Below are positions 37,019-45,756 of a stretch of 64,000 nucleotides of DNA, piece after piece. A program made the translations under genes and the position numbers. The notes below the pieces were generated by a model. That model searched no databases, had not been told where the DNA came from, and worked only from the letters and a program-made list of their open reading frames with translations. Position 1 is the first letter of the stretch. Each line of letters opens with the position of its first letter. This stretch comes from Ensifer sp. IC3342 (GTDB lineage: Bacteria > Pseudomonadota > Alphaproteobacteria > Rhizobiales > Rhizobiaceae), in assembly GCF_020193655.1 (NCBI RefSeq), contig NZ_JADYVE010000006.1, forward strand, positions 62,001 through 126,000. Reading direction: 5' to 3'.

Positions 37019-37963
37019 TCAGTTTCCCAGATGCCGCTCGCCGCGCTTCTTCGCGAGCGCGATCTGCTTCTGCCGTTCGCGATAGCGCTCGCGATCCTCG
37101 TCGGTGCGGATCTCATGACAATGGATGCAGGAGACGCCTTCCTCGTGGAGGGGAGACAACAGGTCTTCCGGGGTCAGAGGCTGGCGGCAGGCATGGCAGA
37201 GCGTGTGCTCGCCTTCTGCGAGACCGTGGGTTACGGAAACGCGCTCGTCAAAGACGAAGCAGGCGCCATCCCAGAGGCTCTGTTCCTCCGGGATCTCCTC
37301 GAGATATTTGAGGATGCCGCCCTTCAGATGAAAGACCTCTTCGAAGCCCTGCTCCTTCATGAAGGCGGTCGCCTTCTCGCAACGAATGCCGCCGGTGCAG
37401 TACATGGCGATCTTCGGTTTGTTGTGCAGGCCGGTGTTGTTGCGCACCCAATCCGGAAACTCGCGGAAGGTCTTGGTCTTCGGATCAACGGCGCCGCGGA
37501 AAAGACCGATCGCCGTCTCGTAGTCATTGCGCGTGTCGATCACCAGTGTGCCCGGATCGGAGATCAGCGCGTTCCAATCCTTCGGCTCGACATAGGTTCC
37601 GACCACCTTGTTAGGGTCGATGTCTTCGACACCCATGGTGACGATCTCTTTTTTGAGCCGCACCTTCATGCGCAGGAAGGGCATAGCCGAAGCACGGCTT
37701 TCCTTGTGTTCGAGGCGGGTGAATTCCGGTTGCTTGCGGAGATAGCCAAGCACCGCGGCAATGCCGTCGTCGGAGCCGGCAATCGTGCCGTTGATGCCCT
37801 CATGGGCGACGAGCAGCGTGCCCTTTACGCCATTGGCGTCGCAGACCGCCTGCAGCGGCTCGCGGAAATCGGCGAAGCGCGGGAAGGAAACGAAATGGTA
37901 AAGCGCGGCCACCAAAAACTGGCCTTGTGTCTCCGGGCGCGCGGTCATGGATATGTCGGTCAT
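37019..37963 (-). CDS. trhO: tRNA uridine-34 5-hydroxylase, rhodanese family
   Basis: About 314 residues from ATG at 37963 (alternatives at 37987 GTG and 37948 ATG). An N-terminal acylphosphatase-like domain ([17 protein letters not shown]) is followed by the rhodanese domain with active loop [16 protein letters not shown] (catalytic Cys). The C-terminal end has two Cys pairs (CHACRQ, CIHCHE). This is the YceA/TrhO family, which hydroxylates U34 of certain tRNAs. It is a single gene on the minus strand. The C-terminal basic tail ([10 protein letters not shown]) is normal for the family. Confidence 0.9.
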   Translation of the reverse strand: MTDISMTARPETQGQFLVAALYHFVSFPRFADFREPLQAVCDANGVKGTLLVAHEGINGTIAGSDDGIAAVLGYLRKQPEFTRLEHKESRASAMPFLRMKVRLKKEIVTMGVEDIDPNKVVGTYVEPKDWNALISDPGTLVIDTRNDYETAIGLFRGAVDPKTKTFREFPDWVRNNTGLHNKPKIAMYCTGGIRCEKATAFMKEQGFEEVFHLKGGILKYLEEIPEEQSLWDGACFVFDERVSVTHGLAEGEHTLCHACRQPLTPEDLLSPLHEEGVSCIHCHEIRTDEDRERYRERQKQIALAKKRGERHLGN

Positions 37964-38059
37964 GGGCACCGCAAATACAGCTTTCACGCGTCAAGCGCAA
38001 TCGCGGAGGCCGCGCCGAATTGTCCGGCTGGCGGCGCGGAATAACGATCCTCGCCGGCT

Positions 38060-38968
38060 CTACTGCCCGGCTTTACGCCAGAGCAGCGCAATTGTCCGGC
38101 TTTCGTTCTTCGGCTTGTCTTGAAAGACGGCCGTTGCCCGTTGCCGCGCCTCCGCCCTCAGCGCCTTTTCCCGCGTGATAACAGCGGAAATGAGGTGCGC
38201 CTGGTTCTGGCTGCTGCCGGCAAGTCCCGGCTCCTCGTTGATGAGCGACGTCAACGTGGCGAGGTCGTTCAAATGCCCGAGCACATCGACGAGGGCCTTG
38301 GCTTCCGCTCTCTTTGCCTCCATCGCCGACAGCCAGGTCGCCCGCATCAACGCCAGTTGCATGCGGTAATCCTGGGTTCGCTTGCGCAATTCGTGGAAAA
38401 GCGCGGCATCGGTGTCCGCTTCGCAGGCCACTCTCGCGCGCGCAGCGCGCTTCAACGTGCGCTGCCAGCCCGTCTTCAGTCGGGCGATGGATTTTCGTTT
38501 GCCGTCATCGAAGGAAACCTGTGCGAGGGCAGCAAGCGCCTCCTCGCAGTCGACAATCGTCGCGGCAATCTTGCCCTCTATATCCGCCTCGGTCTCGGCA
38601 ATCCGGTCGCGGCGCTCCGCCAGAATGGTGTAGATCTGGTCGAGGGCCGCAGCTTGTTCGTCGCTATTCGTCTGCCCGCGCAGGTAATTGATGTTCTCGA
38701 CGAGTGCAGCAGCGTCGCGGACGGTCGAGAGGTTCCGCGCCATGGCGCGTATGCGGGCGTTTTCCTGTTTCTGGAAAAGCGGCGCATCGGAAGCGACCAG
38801 ACGGTAGAGTGAGCGCAGGCGCTTGAAGTTCTTGCGGGCGTCGTGAATTGCCTCGTGAACGCCTTGCGGTCGTTGCTCGAGCACCGCCACCGCCCGCTCA
38901 ATCTGTTCGGCCCCGACGGCGCGAAAGTCCTCGGTGAACGGCCGGCCAGGATTGAACGCATAACTCAT
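38060..38968 (-). CDS. CHAD domain protein
   Basis: 302 residues, all-helical, with the conserved-His/basic pattern of CHAD: QGVHEAIHDARKNFKRLRSLYRL near the N-terminus and FHELRKRTQDYRMQLALM in the second half. CHAD domains bind polyphosphate in bacteria. Its ATG overlaps the stop of the CYTH gene by 4 bases, so the two are translationally coupled and probably cooperate. In many bacteria CYTH and CHAD occur as one fused protein; here they are split. Confidence 0.88.
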   Translation of the reverse strand: MSYAFNPGRPFTEDFRAVGAEQIERAVAVLEQRPQGVHEAIHDARKNFKRLRSLYRLVASDAPLFQKQENARIRAMARNLSTVRDAAALVENINYLRGQTNSDEQAAALDQIYTILAERRDRIAETEADIEGKIAATIVDCEEALAALAQVSFDDGKRKSIARLKTGWQRTLKRAARARVACEADTDAALFHELRKRTQDYRMQLALMRATWLSAMEAKRAEAKALVDVLGHLNDLATLTSLINEEPGLAGSSQNQAHLISAVITREKALRAEARQRATAVFQDKPKNESRTIALLWRKAGQ

Positions 38969-39438
38969 GATTGCGTTTCCAGCAGCCCCTCTGCAGCAAG
39001 CGCCTGATTGGAGTAGCGGCGGTCTCCGGTAATCTCGCGACCCAGCCATTGCGGCAGTGCGGGCAGATCCGTTTCGCGCTTCATCTCGACCTCGGCAACG
39101 ACGAGCCCTTGGAGTGCTCCTTCGTAGACGTCGACTTCCCAGGTAAAGCCCCTGTGCGGCACGCGATAACGCCGCTTCTCGATAATGATGCCGACCGCCT
39201 GGGTCAGCAGCTCTCGGGCGTCGTCCATGGGCAGATCGTATTCGTATTCGTTGCGAACCAGCGCCGACTTGCCAATCTTGATGGTCAGTCGAGCCCATTT
39301 GCTGCCATGGATCCGCACGCGGACGGAGCGGTCATCCATGGTGACGATGTAGGCCTGCTGGAGTTTTATGCCCTTGTCCGCATGTTCTTTCCAACCGCTG
39401 GATGCGACCAGGAACTTGCGCTCTATCTCCTTCGCCAT
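38965..39438 (-). CDS. CYTH domain triphosphate tunnel metalloenzyme
   Basis: 157 residues from ATG at 39438, where the ExExK motif (KEIERKFLV) falls at residues 3-8 as in other CYTH proteins. Further tunnel residues can be seen in VRVRIHG, LTIKIG, EKRRYRV and EVDVYEGALQGLVVAEVEM. The family hydrolyses triphosphates, including tripolyphosphate, with a divalent metal. It is coupled by a 4-base overlap to the CHAD gene, suggesting a polyphosphate-related role. The frame upstream of this ATG has no support. Confidence 0.88.
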   Translation of the reverse strand: MAKEIERKFLVASSGWKEHADKGIKLQQAYIVTMDDRSVRVRIHGSKWARLTIKIGKSALVRNEYEYDLPMDDARELLTQAVGIIIEKRRYRVPHRGFTWEVDVYEGALQGLVVAEVEMKRETDLPALPQWLGREITGDRRYSNQALAAEGLLETQS

Positions 39439-39639
39439 GGAATTCCTGCCATATCGAGAGGTGGACCGCGGATAAGTTATCTTTTTATTGCCAGGGCTCA
39501 AGCCATCTCGTTGTTGTCGATGATATTTTATTTTCCGCTGCTATAAGGCGAGGATGTGTTCATGACCTTCGGTCTCGACAAGGACGGCCGGGGGGAGTAT
39601 GCGAAGCGCAACATTCAATCGTTTTAAAGGGTGATCGGC

Positions 39640-40278
39640 ATGAGCGCTAAAACCGACAAGCTTCTCTCCATCCTCAAGCTGCAACCGGTGGTCCCGGTGC
39701 TGGTCATCGATGATGCGGCAACCGCTGTGCCGCTGGCGCGAGCATTGGTCGCTGGCGGCCTGAAGGCGATCGAGATCACGCTGCGCACGCAGGCGGCGCT
39801 GGATGCGGTCCGCGCTGTCGCTGCCGAGGTCGAGGGCGCCGTCGCCGGTGCTGGCACGATTCTCAATGCCGCACAGTTCGAACAGGCCGTGGAGGCAGGA
39901 TCGCAGTTCATCGTCAGCCCCGGCACGACTCAGGAGCTGATTGACGTCGCCAATGATCACGAAGTGCCGCTGCTGCCGGGGGCTGCGACGGCAAGCGAAG
40001 TCATGGGGCTGCGCGAAGAGGGCTATCAGGTGATGAAGTTCTTCCCGGCGGAGCAGGCCGGAGGCGCTGCCTATCTGAAGTCGCTCTCCTCGCCGCTCGC
40101 CGGCACCTTGTTCTGCCCGACCGGCGGCATCTCGCTTGGCAACGCACGCGACTATCTTTCGCTGCCGAACGTCGTCTGCGTCGGCGGCTCCTGGGTGGCG
40201 CCGAAGGAGCTGGTTGCGAAAGGCGATTGGGCCGGCATCACCAAGCTTGCCGCAGAAGCCTACGCCCTTAGGGGGTGA
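39640..40278 (+). CDS. eda: KDPG/KHG aldolase
   Basis: 212 residues. The class I aldolase motifs are intact: catalytic Glu in AIEITLRT, Schiff-base Lys in QVMKFFPAE, and the phosphate loop FCPTGGIS. It cleaves 2-keto-3-deoxy-6-phosphogluconate to pyruvate and glyceraldehyde-3-phosphate, the final step of the Entner-Doudoroff pathway that rhizobia use for hexoses. ATG 39640 is preferred over GTG 39631 for spacing to AAAGGG. A RIME copy and then a strong terminator (40375) lie downstream. Confidence 0.95.
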   Translation: MSAKTDKLLSILKLQPVVPVLVIDDAATAVPLARALVAGGLKAIEITLRTQAALDAVRAVAAEVEGAVAGAGTILNAAQFEQAVEAGSQFIVSPGTTQELIDVANDHEVPLLPGAATASEVMGLREEGYQVMKFFPAEQAGGAAYLKSLSSPLAGTLFCPTGGISLGNARDYLSLPNVVCVGGSWVAPKELVAKGDWAGITKLAAEAYALRG

Positions 40279-40283
40279 TCCTG

Positions 40284-40360
40284 CTGCATGTCTCCTTAAA
40301 GCTGATTTAGGGATAAAAACATGCAGCAGATCAAAATTCTGCTATAGCGTCCTTTGCCAT
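40284..40360. repeat. RIME-type repeat, shortened
   Basis: CTGCATGTCTCCTTAAAGC, then AAAACATGCAGCAGATC and CTATAGCGTCCTTTGCC. The second palindrome is missing or replaced by the terminator at 40375. It is just 6 bases past the eda stop. Confidence 0.65.
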
Positions 40361-40374
40361 CGGGGCGTGCAACG

Positions 40375-40397
40375 GCCGGGCGTTTGCCCGGCTTTTT
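40375..40397 (+). terminator. Rho-independent terminator of eda
   Basis: GCCGGGC, GTTT, GCCCGGC, then TTTTT: a perfect 7-bp stem, four-base loop and T run. Confidence 0.88.
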
Positions 40398-40523
40398 CAT
40401 CTCCAAGGTGGATTTGTATTTTCCTTGCCACGTTCCTATGTCTCAATCCGCCGACAAAGACGCGGGGGCGGAGAGCGTTGTTCTAGCTTTGCCGTCGCGC
40501 GGTAACCGAAGAGGATCGAAGCC

Positions 40524-41228
40524 ATGTTCGACGCGAAGAAGTTGCTGGACCAGTTCTTGGGTTCGCAGGTGCCAGGTGCTGGCGGGACGGTCCGCGATCG
40601 GGGCGACCAGGTGACGAAGCTCGCCAAGGACAATCCGCTTGCCACAGGCGCCATTGCAGCGGTTCTTCTCGGAACGAAATCCGGGCGCAAGCTTGCCGGT
40701 AACGCCGCCGTGCTTGGAGGCTTGGCGGCGGTCGCCGGGCTTGGCTATCAGGCCTACAAGAGCTACCAGGCCGGCAAGGCGCCGGCCGCCGAACCGGCTT
40801 CCCAGCCGACACGGGAGCTCCCGCCGCCGCCGTCCGACTCCGGTTTCACGGCACCGGGAGCCGTCAGCAATGATTTTGCCCTGATCCTGGTGCGTGCCAT
40901 GATCGCGGCTTCGCGTGCCGACGGTCATATCGACGAGACCGAGCGCGGCCGCATCATGGACAAGCTGTCGGTTTCCGGACTCTCCGCCGACGCAGCCGCC
41001 TTCCTCGAAGCGGAACTCGCCAATCCGGTCGATCTCGATGCGATCGTCGCTGCCGCGACGACGGAGGAGCAGCGCGTGGAGATTTACACCGCGTCGCGCC
41101 TCGCGATCGAGCCGGAGAGCCGGGCGGAACGCGGCTATCTCGATCTGCTCGCCGGCCGTCTCGGGCTCCCCGATGCGCTCGTCGATCACATCGAGGCGAC
41201 CGTTTCGGGGGCCAAGGTTCCCGCCTGA
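40524..41228 (+). CDS. DUF533 (YebE-like, TerB-fold) protein
   Basis: 234 residues. The N-terminal part has a glycine/alanine-rich hydrophobic segment (LATGAIAAVLLGTKSGRKLAG) and a further segment ending YQAYKSYQAGKAP. A Pro-rich linker (about 92-108) is followed by a helical DUF533/TerB-like domain with ILVRAMIAASRADGHIDETE, an acidic helix pattern typical of this family. The function is unknown; E. coli YebE belongs to the family and responds to envelope stress. It is a single gene, with an AGAGGA ribosome site. Confidence 0.83.
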   Translation: MFDAKKLLDQFLGSQVPGAGGTVRDRGDQVTKLAKDNPLATGAIAAVLLGTKSGRKLAGNAAVLGGLAAVAGLGYQAYKSYQAGKAPAAEPASQPTRELPPPPSDSGFTAPGAVSNDFALILVRAMIAASRADGHIDETERGRIMDKLSVSGLSADAAAFLEAELANPVDLDAIVAAATTEEQRVEIYTASRLAIEPESRAERGYLDLLAGRLGLPDALVDHIEATVSGAKVPA

Positions 41229-41291
41229 TTCATGGGTCCATCACCAGTTTGAATTTGTAACGGCCGGGCGTCTGTCCTATTGCGAAGGCAA

Positions 41292-41999
41292 ATGAAAGCG
41301 CGGGAGCCATCGATGCGTGATCTTGCCGATTGGAAGGGATGTCCGGCGCCGCAGCCGGTTCTTGTCGAGGGGCGATACGTCAGGCTGGAGCCCTATGATC
41401 GGGCGACGCATCTCGAAGCGCTCTGGCACGACGCCTTCGGCGGCATGGCGATCAACCCGCTCCTGAAATATTTCACCCAAGACGACTTTTCCGGCATCGG
41501 AGATTTCGACGCCTGGCTTAGCGCGGTGCAGGAAAAGTCGGGTTGGATCACAGAGGTCTTTCGCGACAAGGCGACAGGCAAGGTCGTCGGCATGGCGAAC
41601 TACATGCGTGCGGATCCGGCCAATGGCGTCGTCGAAGTCGGTGGAGTAGCGCACGGCCCGGCCATGGCACGCTCGCCGCTTTCGACGGAAGCGCATTATC
41701 TGATGGCGAAACATGTTTTCGAGGATCTCGGCTACCGGCGCTACGAATGGAAGTGCCACAGCGAGAACCAGCCGAGCCGCACCACGGCGGCGCGCCTCGG
41801 CTTCGCCTTCGAAGGCATTTTCCGCCAGCATATGATTTCAAAGCATGCCAACCGCGATACCGCTTGGTTCTCGATCATCGACGGCGAGTGGCCTCGCATC
41901 AAGGCCGCATTCGAAGCCTGGCTGTCGCCTGAAAACTTCGACGGCGACGGCCGTCAGAAGCGGCGCCTCGAGGATATTCGCGCCGACTTAACTCTTTGA
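41292..41999 (+). CDS. GNAT family N-acetyltransferase (RimJ/RimL-like)
   Basis: 235 residues from ATG 41292 behind GAAGG; the frame is open from a TTG at 41280, and a second ATG lies at 41313. N-terminal GRYVRLEPYDRATHLEAL and the later KHVFEDLGYRRYEWKCHSENQPSRTTAARLGF block match the RimJ/RimL acetyltransferase group, which acetylates protein N-termini or small amines. The target is unknown. A fragment AACGGCCGGGCGT just upstream repeats the left arm of the eda terminator. Confidence 0.85.
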   Translation: MKAREPSMRDLADWKGCPAPQPVLVEGRYVRLEPYDRATHLEALWHDAFGGMAINPLLKYFTQDDFSGIGDFDAWLSAVQEKSGWITEVFRDKATGKVVGMANYMRADPANGVVEVGGVAHGPAMARSPLSTEAHYLMAKHVFEDLGYRRYEWKCHSENQPSRTTAARLGFAFEGIFRQHMISKHANRDTAWFSIIDGEWPRIKAAFEAWLSPENFDGDGRQKRRLEDIRADLTL

Positions 42000-42071
42000 A
42001 CTTACGCAATTCCGGAAGGGAAAACCGTTACACCCTTTTCCTGGAATTGCTCGCGCGGCAAAGGAGCGAGC

Positions 42072-42287
42072 TTGAAACCGCCTGAGAAAAAGGAAAGATC
42101 CGCCGCAATCGCGGCCGCGGTCATTCTTGTCGTCGTCGCTGTCGGCTTCTTCGCCTTGCCGTCGATCATGCTTAGGCTGGGCGATATTTCGCCATGGCTC
42201 GCCGCTTCTTTTGGCGCTCTCTTCGTCCTCGGCTTCTTCCTGATTTTCTGGCTGCGCGCCCGCCATCAGCGCCGGCGCGGGGAGTGA
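42072..42287 (+). CDS. Small two-helix membrane protein
   Basis: 71 residues, starting at a TTG with AAGGAG 5 bases upstream. Two hydrophobic segments (about 11-31 and 43-61) are flanked by charged ends (MKPPEKKERS and RARHQRRRGE), so both ends are probably cytoplasmic. I do not recognise a family. It ends close to a REP-type repeat. The clean ribosome site and the membrane pattern support a real gene; the TTG start lowers certainty. Confidence 0.6.
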   Translation: MKPPEKKERSAAIAAAVILVVVAVGFFALPSIMLRLGDISPWLAASFGALFVLGFFLIFWLRARHQRRRGE

Positions 42288-42315
42288 TCTGCGGGAGGGG
42301 ACTGAGACACTACAG

Positions 42316-42372
42316 CGAGCCTCCTTCGCCCCGCTTGCGGGGAGAAGGGGGCCGGCAGGCCGGATGAGGGGC
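42316..42372. repeat. REP-type repeat, right half only
   Basis: It carries CTCCTTCGCCCCGCTTGCGG, then GGGGAGAAGG and CCGGCAGGCCGGATGAGGGG. This is the right half of the elements seen at 30500 and 36891; the left half is absent. Confidence 0.7.
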
Positions 42373-42395
42373 GATACCGAGCGAATACCCCCGTG

Positions 42396-43427
42396 TCAGC
42401 CCTGGAGCGCTGCGCCCAGCAGTACAAGTCCAAGCACGAGCACCATCGCGGCGCCCGCGATCTCGATGCCGTTGGAGATGCGTGCCGCGGCCGAACCGCT
42501 GGAGGCATAGCGGAGCGCGAAGCCTTTGGCCGTGACGGCCATCGTGGCGAGTATCGAGACGGTGATCGCCGTGCCGATCGACATGGCGAAGACAGAGAGA
42601 ACGCCACCGAGATAGAGCCCGTTCAAAAGCGCGAAGGAGAGCACGATCAAGGCGCCGGAGCAGGGGCGCAGGCCAACCGCGACGATCGCCGACCAGGCAT
42701 CGCTCAGCGCAAAACGATCGCCCTTCAGCATGGCCGGGTCAGGCGCATGCGCGTGGCCGCAGGTCGCGCAGACCTCGCCGGGAGCGTGCGCGTGATGATG
42801 GTGGTGATCGCCATGGTCATGGTGATCGTGGTGGTGATGGCCGTGCTCCGCCTGCGCGTCGCTGGCTGAGGCAGGAGAGGGCCGCGCCATCGAACGCAGC
42901 TTGCGAACGACCAGCCAACCTCCAAACACTGCGATCAGCGCGTAGCTTGCGACCTCGAGCGAATGGGTGGCATCCGTCATGCTGATCGACGAGCCGCGCA
43001 ACAGGAGATAGACGGCGCCGATGAGGAGGATAGCCACCACGCCTTGGAGGATCGAGGAGAGAAACGAGAGAACGACGCCGCGGCGAAGTTCCGTCTCGTT
43101 GGCGATCATGTAGGAGGAAATAACCGCTTTGCCGTGCCCCGGACCTGCCGCATGGAAGACGCCATAGGCGAAGGAGAGTCCGATCAGCGACCAGAGCTGC
43201 CACGGATTCTCGCGCATGCCCTTGAGCGTGCCTGTGAGCAGCCGATAGAAACTCTGCTGTTCCATGTTCACCCAGGCAAAGAAACTGCCGAGGAAGCCCG
43301 TCGTCTGGACCGACGGTTCGGCGGTGCCGATGCCGAGCGGCGACTGGGCCGCGGCTGCCGTCGCCGAAAGAAGCGCCAGCAAAAGCGCGGCCGTCAGCGC
43401 TCCGCCAATCCCGCGTGCGTTCAGCAT
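42396..43427 (-). CDS. RcnA-like nickel/cobalt transporter
   Basis: 343 residues with a cleavable-looking N-terminus and six or more helices. The nickel/cobalt signatures are GVFHAAGPGHGKAVISSYM (His and Asp-like metal-binding helix) and VGLRPCSGALIVLSFAL. Between helices sits a cytoplasmic or loop region very rich in His (about 195-240), with clusters such as HGHHHHDHHDHGDHHHHH, a metal-binding buffer. RcnA proteins export Ni/Co, but related proteins in operons with DUF1007 have been proposed as importers. Its start overlaps the DUF1007 gene by 7 bases, so the two act together. Confidence 0.88.
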   Translation of the reverse strand: MLNARGIGGALTAALLLALLSATAAAAQSPLGIGTAEPSVQTTGFLGSFFAWVNMEQQSFYRLLTGTLKGMRENPWQLWSLIGLSFAYGVFHAAGPGHGKAVISSYMIANETELRRGVVLSFLSSILQGVVAILLIGAVYLLLRGSSISMTDATHSLEVASYALIAVFGGWLVVRKLRSMARPSPASASDAQAEHGHHHHDHHDHGDHHHHHAHAPGEVCATCGHAHAPDPAMLKGDRFALSDAWSAIVAVGLRPCSGALIVLSFALLNGLYLGGVLSVFAMSIGTAITVSILATMAVTAKGFALRYASSGSAAARISNGIEIAGAAMVLVLGLVLLGAALQG

Positions 43428-44065
43428 GTGACTTCGATCCTGGTTGCAAAGAGCTTCGACATGTCGGTGCCCGTCGGATCGTTCCAGAAGGCGTCGGTCA
43501 GCGTGTCCTTGTTTTCGGCGAGCACTTCGTCGGGATCCGGCCTGACCACCTGATGCTCGCAAGCCTGGATCTTCTCGCCGACGACCGTGAGATCCTCGTC
43601 GGTCGGGAAGTCCATCGCCGTGTACATGGTCGGGTCGTAGACGCCGAAGGTGAGCTTGCCCTTGAGCGGCATCGCTTCGGCCGGTTTGACCGCAAACATC
43701 ATCAGGAGCTGGTTGTCCTTGTAGTCGACGGTAATGCTGTCGGGCTTCGACACCTTTACCGATTTCCCGTTGTCGGAAATCGTCGTGTAGTAATTGTATT
43801 CCGAAAGGGACTCGAGAACCGTCTGGCCGACCTCCTTGAGCTCGTCCGGGTCGAGGGTCGCGTTCGAGTTCTTGTCGAAGTCGAGTACGACGCTTGCGGA
43901 GAACAGCTCGTCGAAGCGCCAGACATTGCGCAGTTCACCGATCTCGCCCTTGTCGTCGGAAACGATCTCCAGCCGTGCTTCGGCGAAAATATGCGGATGC
44001 GCGACGGCCAGCGCGGGCGCGAGGAGCGTGGCAAGGCCGGCCATGACGAGGCATTTTGTTTTCAT
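43421..44065 (-). CDS. DUF1007 periplasmic partner of metal transporter
   Basis: 214 residues from ATG at 44065. A signal peptide (MKTKCLVMAGLATLLAPALAVA) is followed by HPHIFAEARLEIV, whose HPH is the invariant start of the mature DUF1007 family. The rest is a beta-rich domain with an EF-like acidic stretch (DFDKNSNATLDPDEL). It is a periplasmic protein probably handling metal for the RcnA-like transporter that overlaps downstream. The longer frame to 44170 is discarded. Confidence 0.86.
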   Translation of the reverse strand: MKTKCLVMAGLATLLAPALAVAHPHIFAEARLEIVSDDKGEIGELRNVWRFDELFSASVVLDFDKNSNATLDPDELKEVGQTVLESLSEYNYYTTISDNGKSVKVSKPDSITVDYKDNQLLMMFAVKPAEAMPLKGKLTFGVYDPTMYTAMDFPTDEDLTVVGEKIQACEHQVVRPDPDEVLAENKDTLTDAFWNDPTGTDMSKLFATRIEVTC

Positions 44066-44166
44066 GGGAGTGGAAATCCTTTTCGGCCTGAGCCGCGCGA
44101 ATCGTCTTCGAAATGTACTGCAAATGGGACGGAATTGGGACTTGGCGGCGCGGCACCCGGGCGCAG

Positions 44167-45057
44167 TCATCGTGAGCGGAACCAGCCGTGCAGGAAATCG
44201 ACGAAGGTGCGGACCTTCGCCGGCAAATAGCGCCGATGCGGATAGATCGCATAGATCCCGCGGTCTTTGGGCAGGAAGTCATCGAACAGCGTCACCAACT
44301 CGCCGGACAGTATCTTCGGTCGGGCGATGAAATCCGGCACCGGGGCAATCCCGAGCCCCGTCACCGCGGCGCGCGCGGAGGCAAGCGGACTGTTGACTTC
44401 GATCGGTCCGCCCACCGGCACCGTGAAGGGCGAACCGTCCGGCTCGACGAAGCGCCAGTTCGAATAGGATCGGCCATTGGTGTCGAGAATACAGGAGATT
44501 TTCGAAAGCTCTGTCGGATGCTTGAGCGGGCCGATCTTTTCCATGAAGTCCGGCGAGGCGCAGAGCAGCACCTGGAAGTCGTCGAGCTTGCGCGCGATCA
44601 GCGTCGAATCCTCGAGCCGCGTGATGCGGATCGCCACATCGAAACCTTCTTCCACCAAATCGATGAAGCGGTCGTCCGAGACGATTTCGAGCGACAACTC
44701 GGGATGCTGCTTGCCGAAGTCGATCAGCGACTGACCGATATCCGCATCCACAAACGTCCGCGGCACGGTGATGCGCAGCCGGCCACGCAGGTCGGAATTG
44801 TTGGCGCGCACGAGATCGGCGAGGTTGTCGATCTCCTTCAGGATCTCGGAGGCCGTGCGGTAGTAGGTGTGGCCGGCCTCGGTCAGCGAGAATTGACGCG
44901 TCGTGCGGTTGAGCAGGAGCGCGCCCAGCTCGTCTTCCAGTTCACGTACATATTTCGACAGAAGCGCCTTGGATTTTCCGACGCGCCGGGCGGCCGCGGA
45001 AAAGCCTTCCGCGTCCACGACGTCGATGAAGGCACGGATACGGGTCAAGGTGTCCAT
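44167..45057 (-). CDS. LysR family transcriptional regulator
   Basis: 296 residues. The N-terminal winged helix-turn-helix is visible (FIDVVDAEGFSAAARRVGKSKALLSKYVRELEDELGALL split over residues 9-48), followed by the LysR substrate domain (about 90-296). The pattern SKYVRELE with RTTRQFSLTEAG is typical of the group of LysR regulators that act on a neighbouring divergent gene. The closest neighbours are the metal transporter pair (same strand) and the ornithine decarboxylase (divergent, about 700 bases away). A dyad at 45245 is a candidate site. Confidence 0.9.
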   Translation of the reverse strand: MDTLTRIRAFIDVVDAEGFSAAARRVGKSKALLSKYVRELEDELGALLLNRTTRQFSLTEAGHTYYRTASEILKEIDNLADLVRANNSDLRGRLRITVPRTFVDADIGQSLIDFGKQHPELSLEIVSDDRFIDLVEEGFDVAIRITRLEDSTLIARKLDDFQVLLCASPDFMEKIGPLKHPTELSKISCILDTNGRSYSNWRFVEPDGSPFTVPVGGPIEVNSPLASARAAVTGLGIAPVPDFIARPKILSGELVTLFDDFLPKDRGIYAIYPHRRYLPAKVRTFVDFLHGWFRSR

Positions 45058-45244
45058 GGCTGACTTTCTTTCGTCTGTTCGCCGAGCTGATTCGGCCGCG
45101 ATCTTTCGCGTATCGAAGGATCATGAATAACACCCCGCCGCCCGCGCTCGACCCGAGGCGCCACTGCTCAGCGCCGTCGCCTCGTGTGCTCAGGGCAAAT
45201 CTCATTGATTTCAAAGGCTTGGTGCATTCCTCCCAGCACGCTCG

Positions 45245-45273
45245 ATTGTTCAGTGAATGTGAACACTGACAAT
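45245..45273. promoter_or_regulatory. Candidate LysR-type dyad upstream of decarboxylase leader
   Basis: ATTGT-T-CAGTG (45245-45255), 8 bases, CACTG-ACAAT (45264-45273): symmetrical apart from one extra base. It is between the LysR gene and the decarboxylase leader. The binding protein is unknown. Confidence 0.4.
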
Positions 45274-45397
45274 GTCGTCGGCTTCGGAAAAAATTCAACC
45301 GCGGAACGCAAAAAACTCTTGATTACGACAGTGTTTTTTCTTACCTACGCCTTGCCCAAAGTCGCACGTGCCTGTGGGTGTCCGCCGACCCTCGATT

Positions 45398-45748
45398 AGG
45401 TGAGGTTATCGGTAAGGTACCTGGAACTAACCCCTCCAGTCGCTATTCCGGCCAACCGGGAAATGCGAGGACATCTTGAAGCAACGACGGTGCGGGCCTT
45501 TCTGGTGTCTGCCGGCTTTCCAACAGCCGGGGTTACTGAAGAGGCACACCTTCATTGCCGGAAGTGCGGTTGGGATATTCCCTCCAATCCATGGCAGACA
45601 AAGACGAATCTTAGCCTTGGCGGGCTTCGATTCACCGTTTCGCGCATCGAGCGCATGCATGGTTCCGGGGTCTCCACCGGCTGGTTCCAGTGCAAGCGCG
45701 CGTATGCCCTTTGTCCTCCACAGTTGTGGAGTCTAATGGATCAGGGGA
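45398..45748 (+). promoter_or_regulatory. Probable speF-type leader RNA of ornithine decarboxylase
   Basis: About 350 bases just 5' of the ornithine decarboxylase start hold no convincing gene. The speF leader, a large structured cis-regulatory RNA described upstream of ornithine decarboxylase genes in alphaproteobacteria, is expected in precisely this position. The region begins GGTAAGGTACCTGGAAC and ends with a tight hairpin, CTCCAC-AGTT-GTGGAG (45716-45731), just before AGGGG. An open frame runs through it in frame with the decarboxylase, but its composition and length are unlike the family. Boundaries are approximate and the assignment is by position and recall. Confidence 0.6.
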
Positions 45749-45756
45749 ATATGGCT

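Noticed and set aside
45184..45399. 71-residue frame before the decarboxylase leader
   Set aside because: Poor context, no recognised domain, overlaps a dyad and likely promoter sequence.
45400..45756. In-frame extension of the ornithine decarboxylase by about 119 residues
   Set aside because: The extension does not resemble decarboxylases; the 377-residue form has a good ribosome site and normal length, and the region fits a structured leader.
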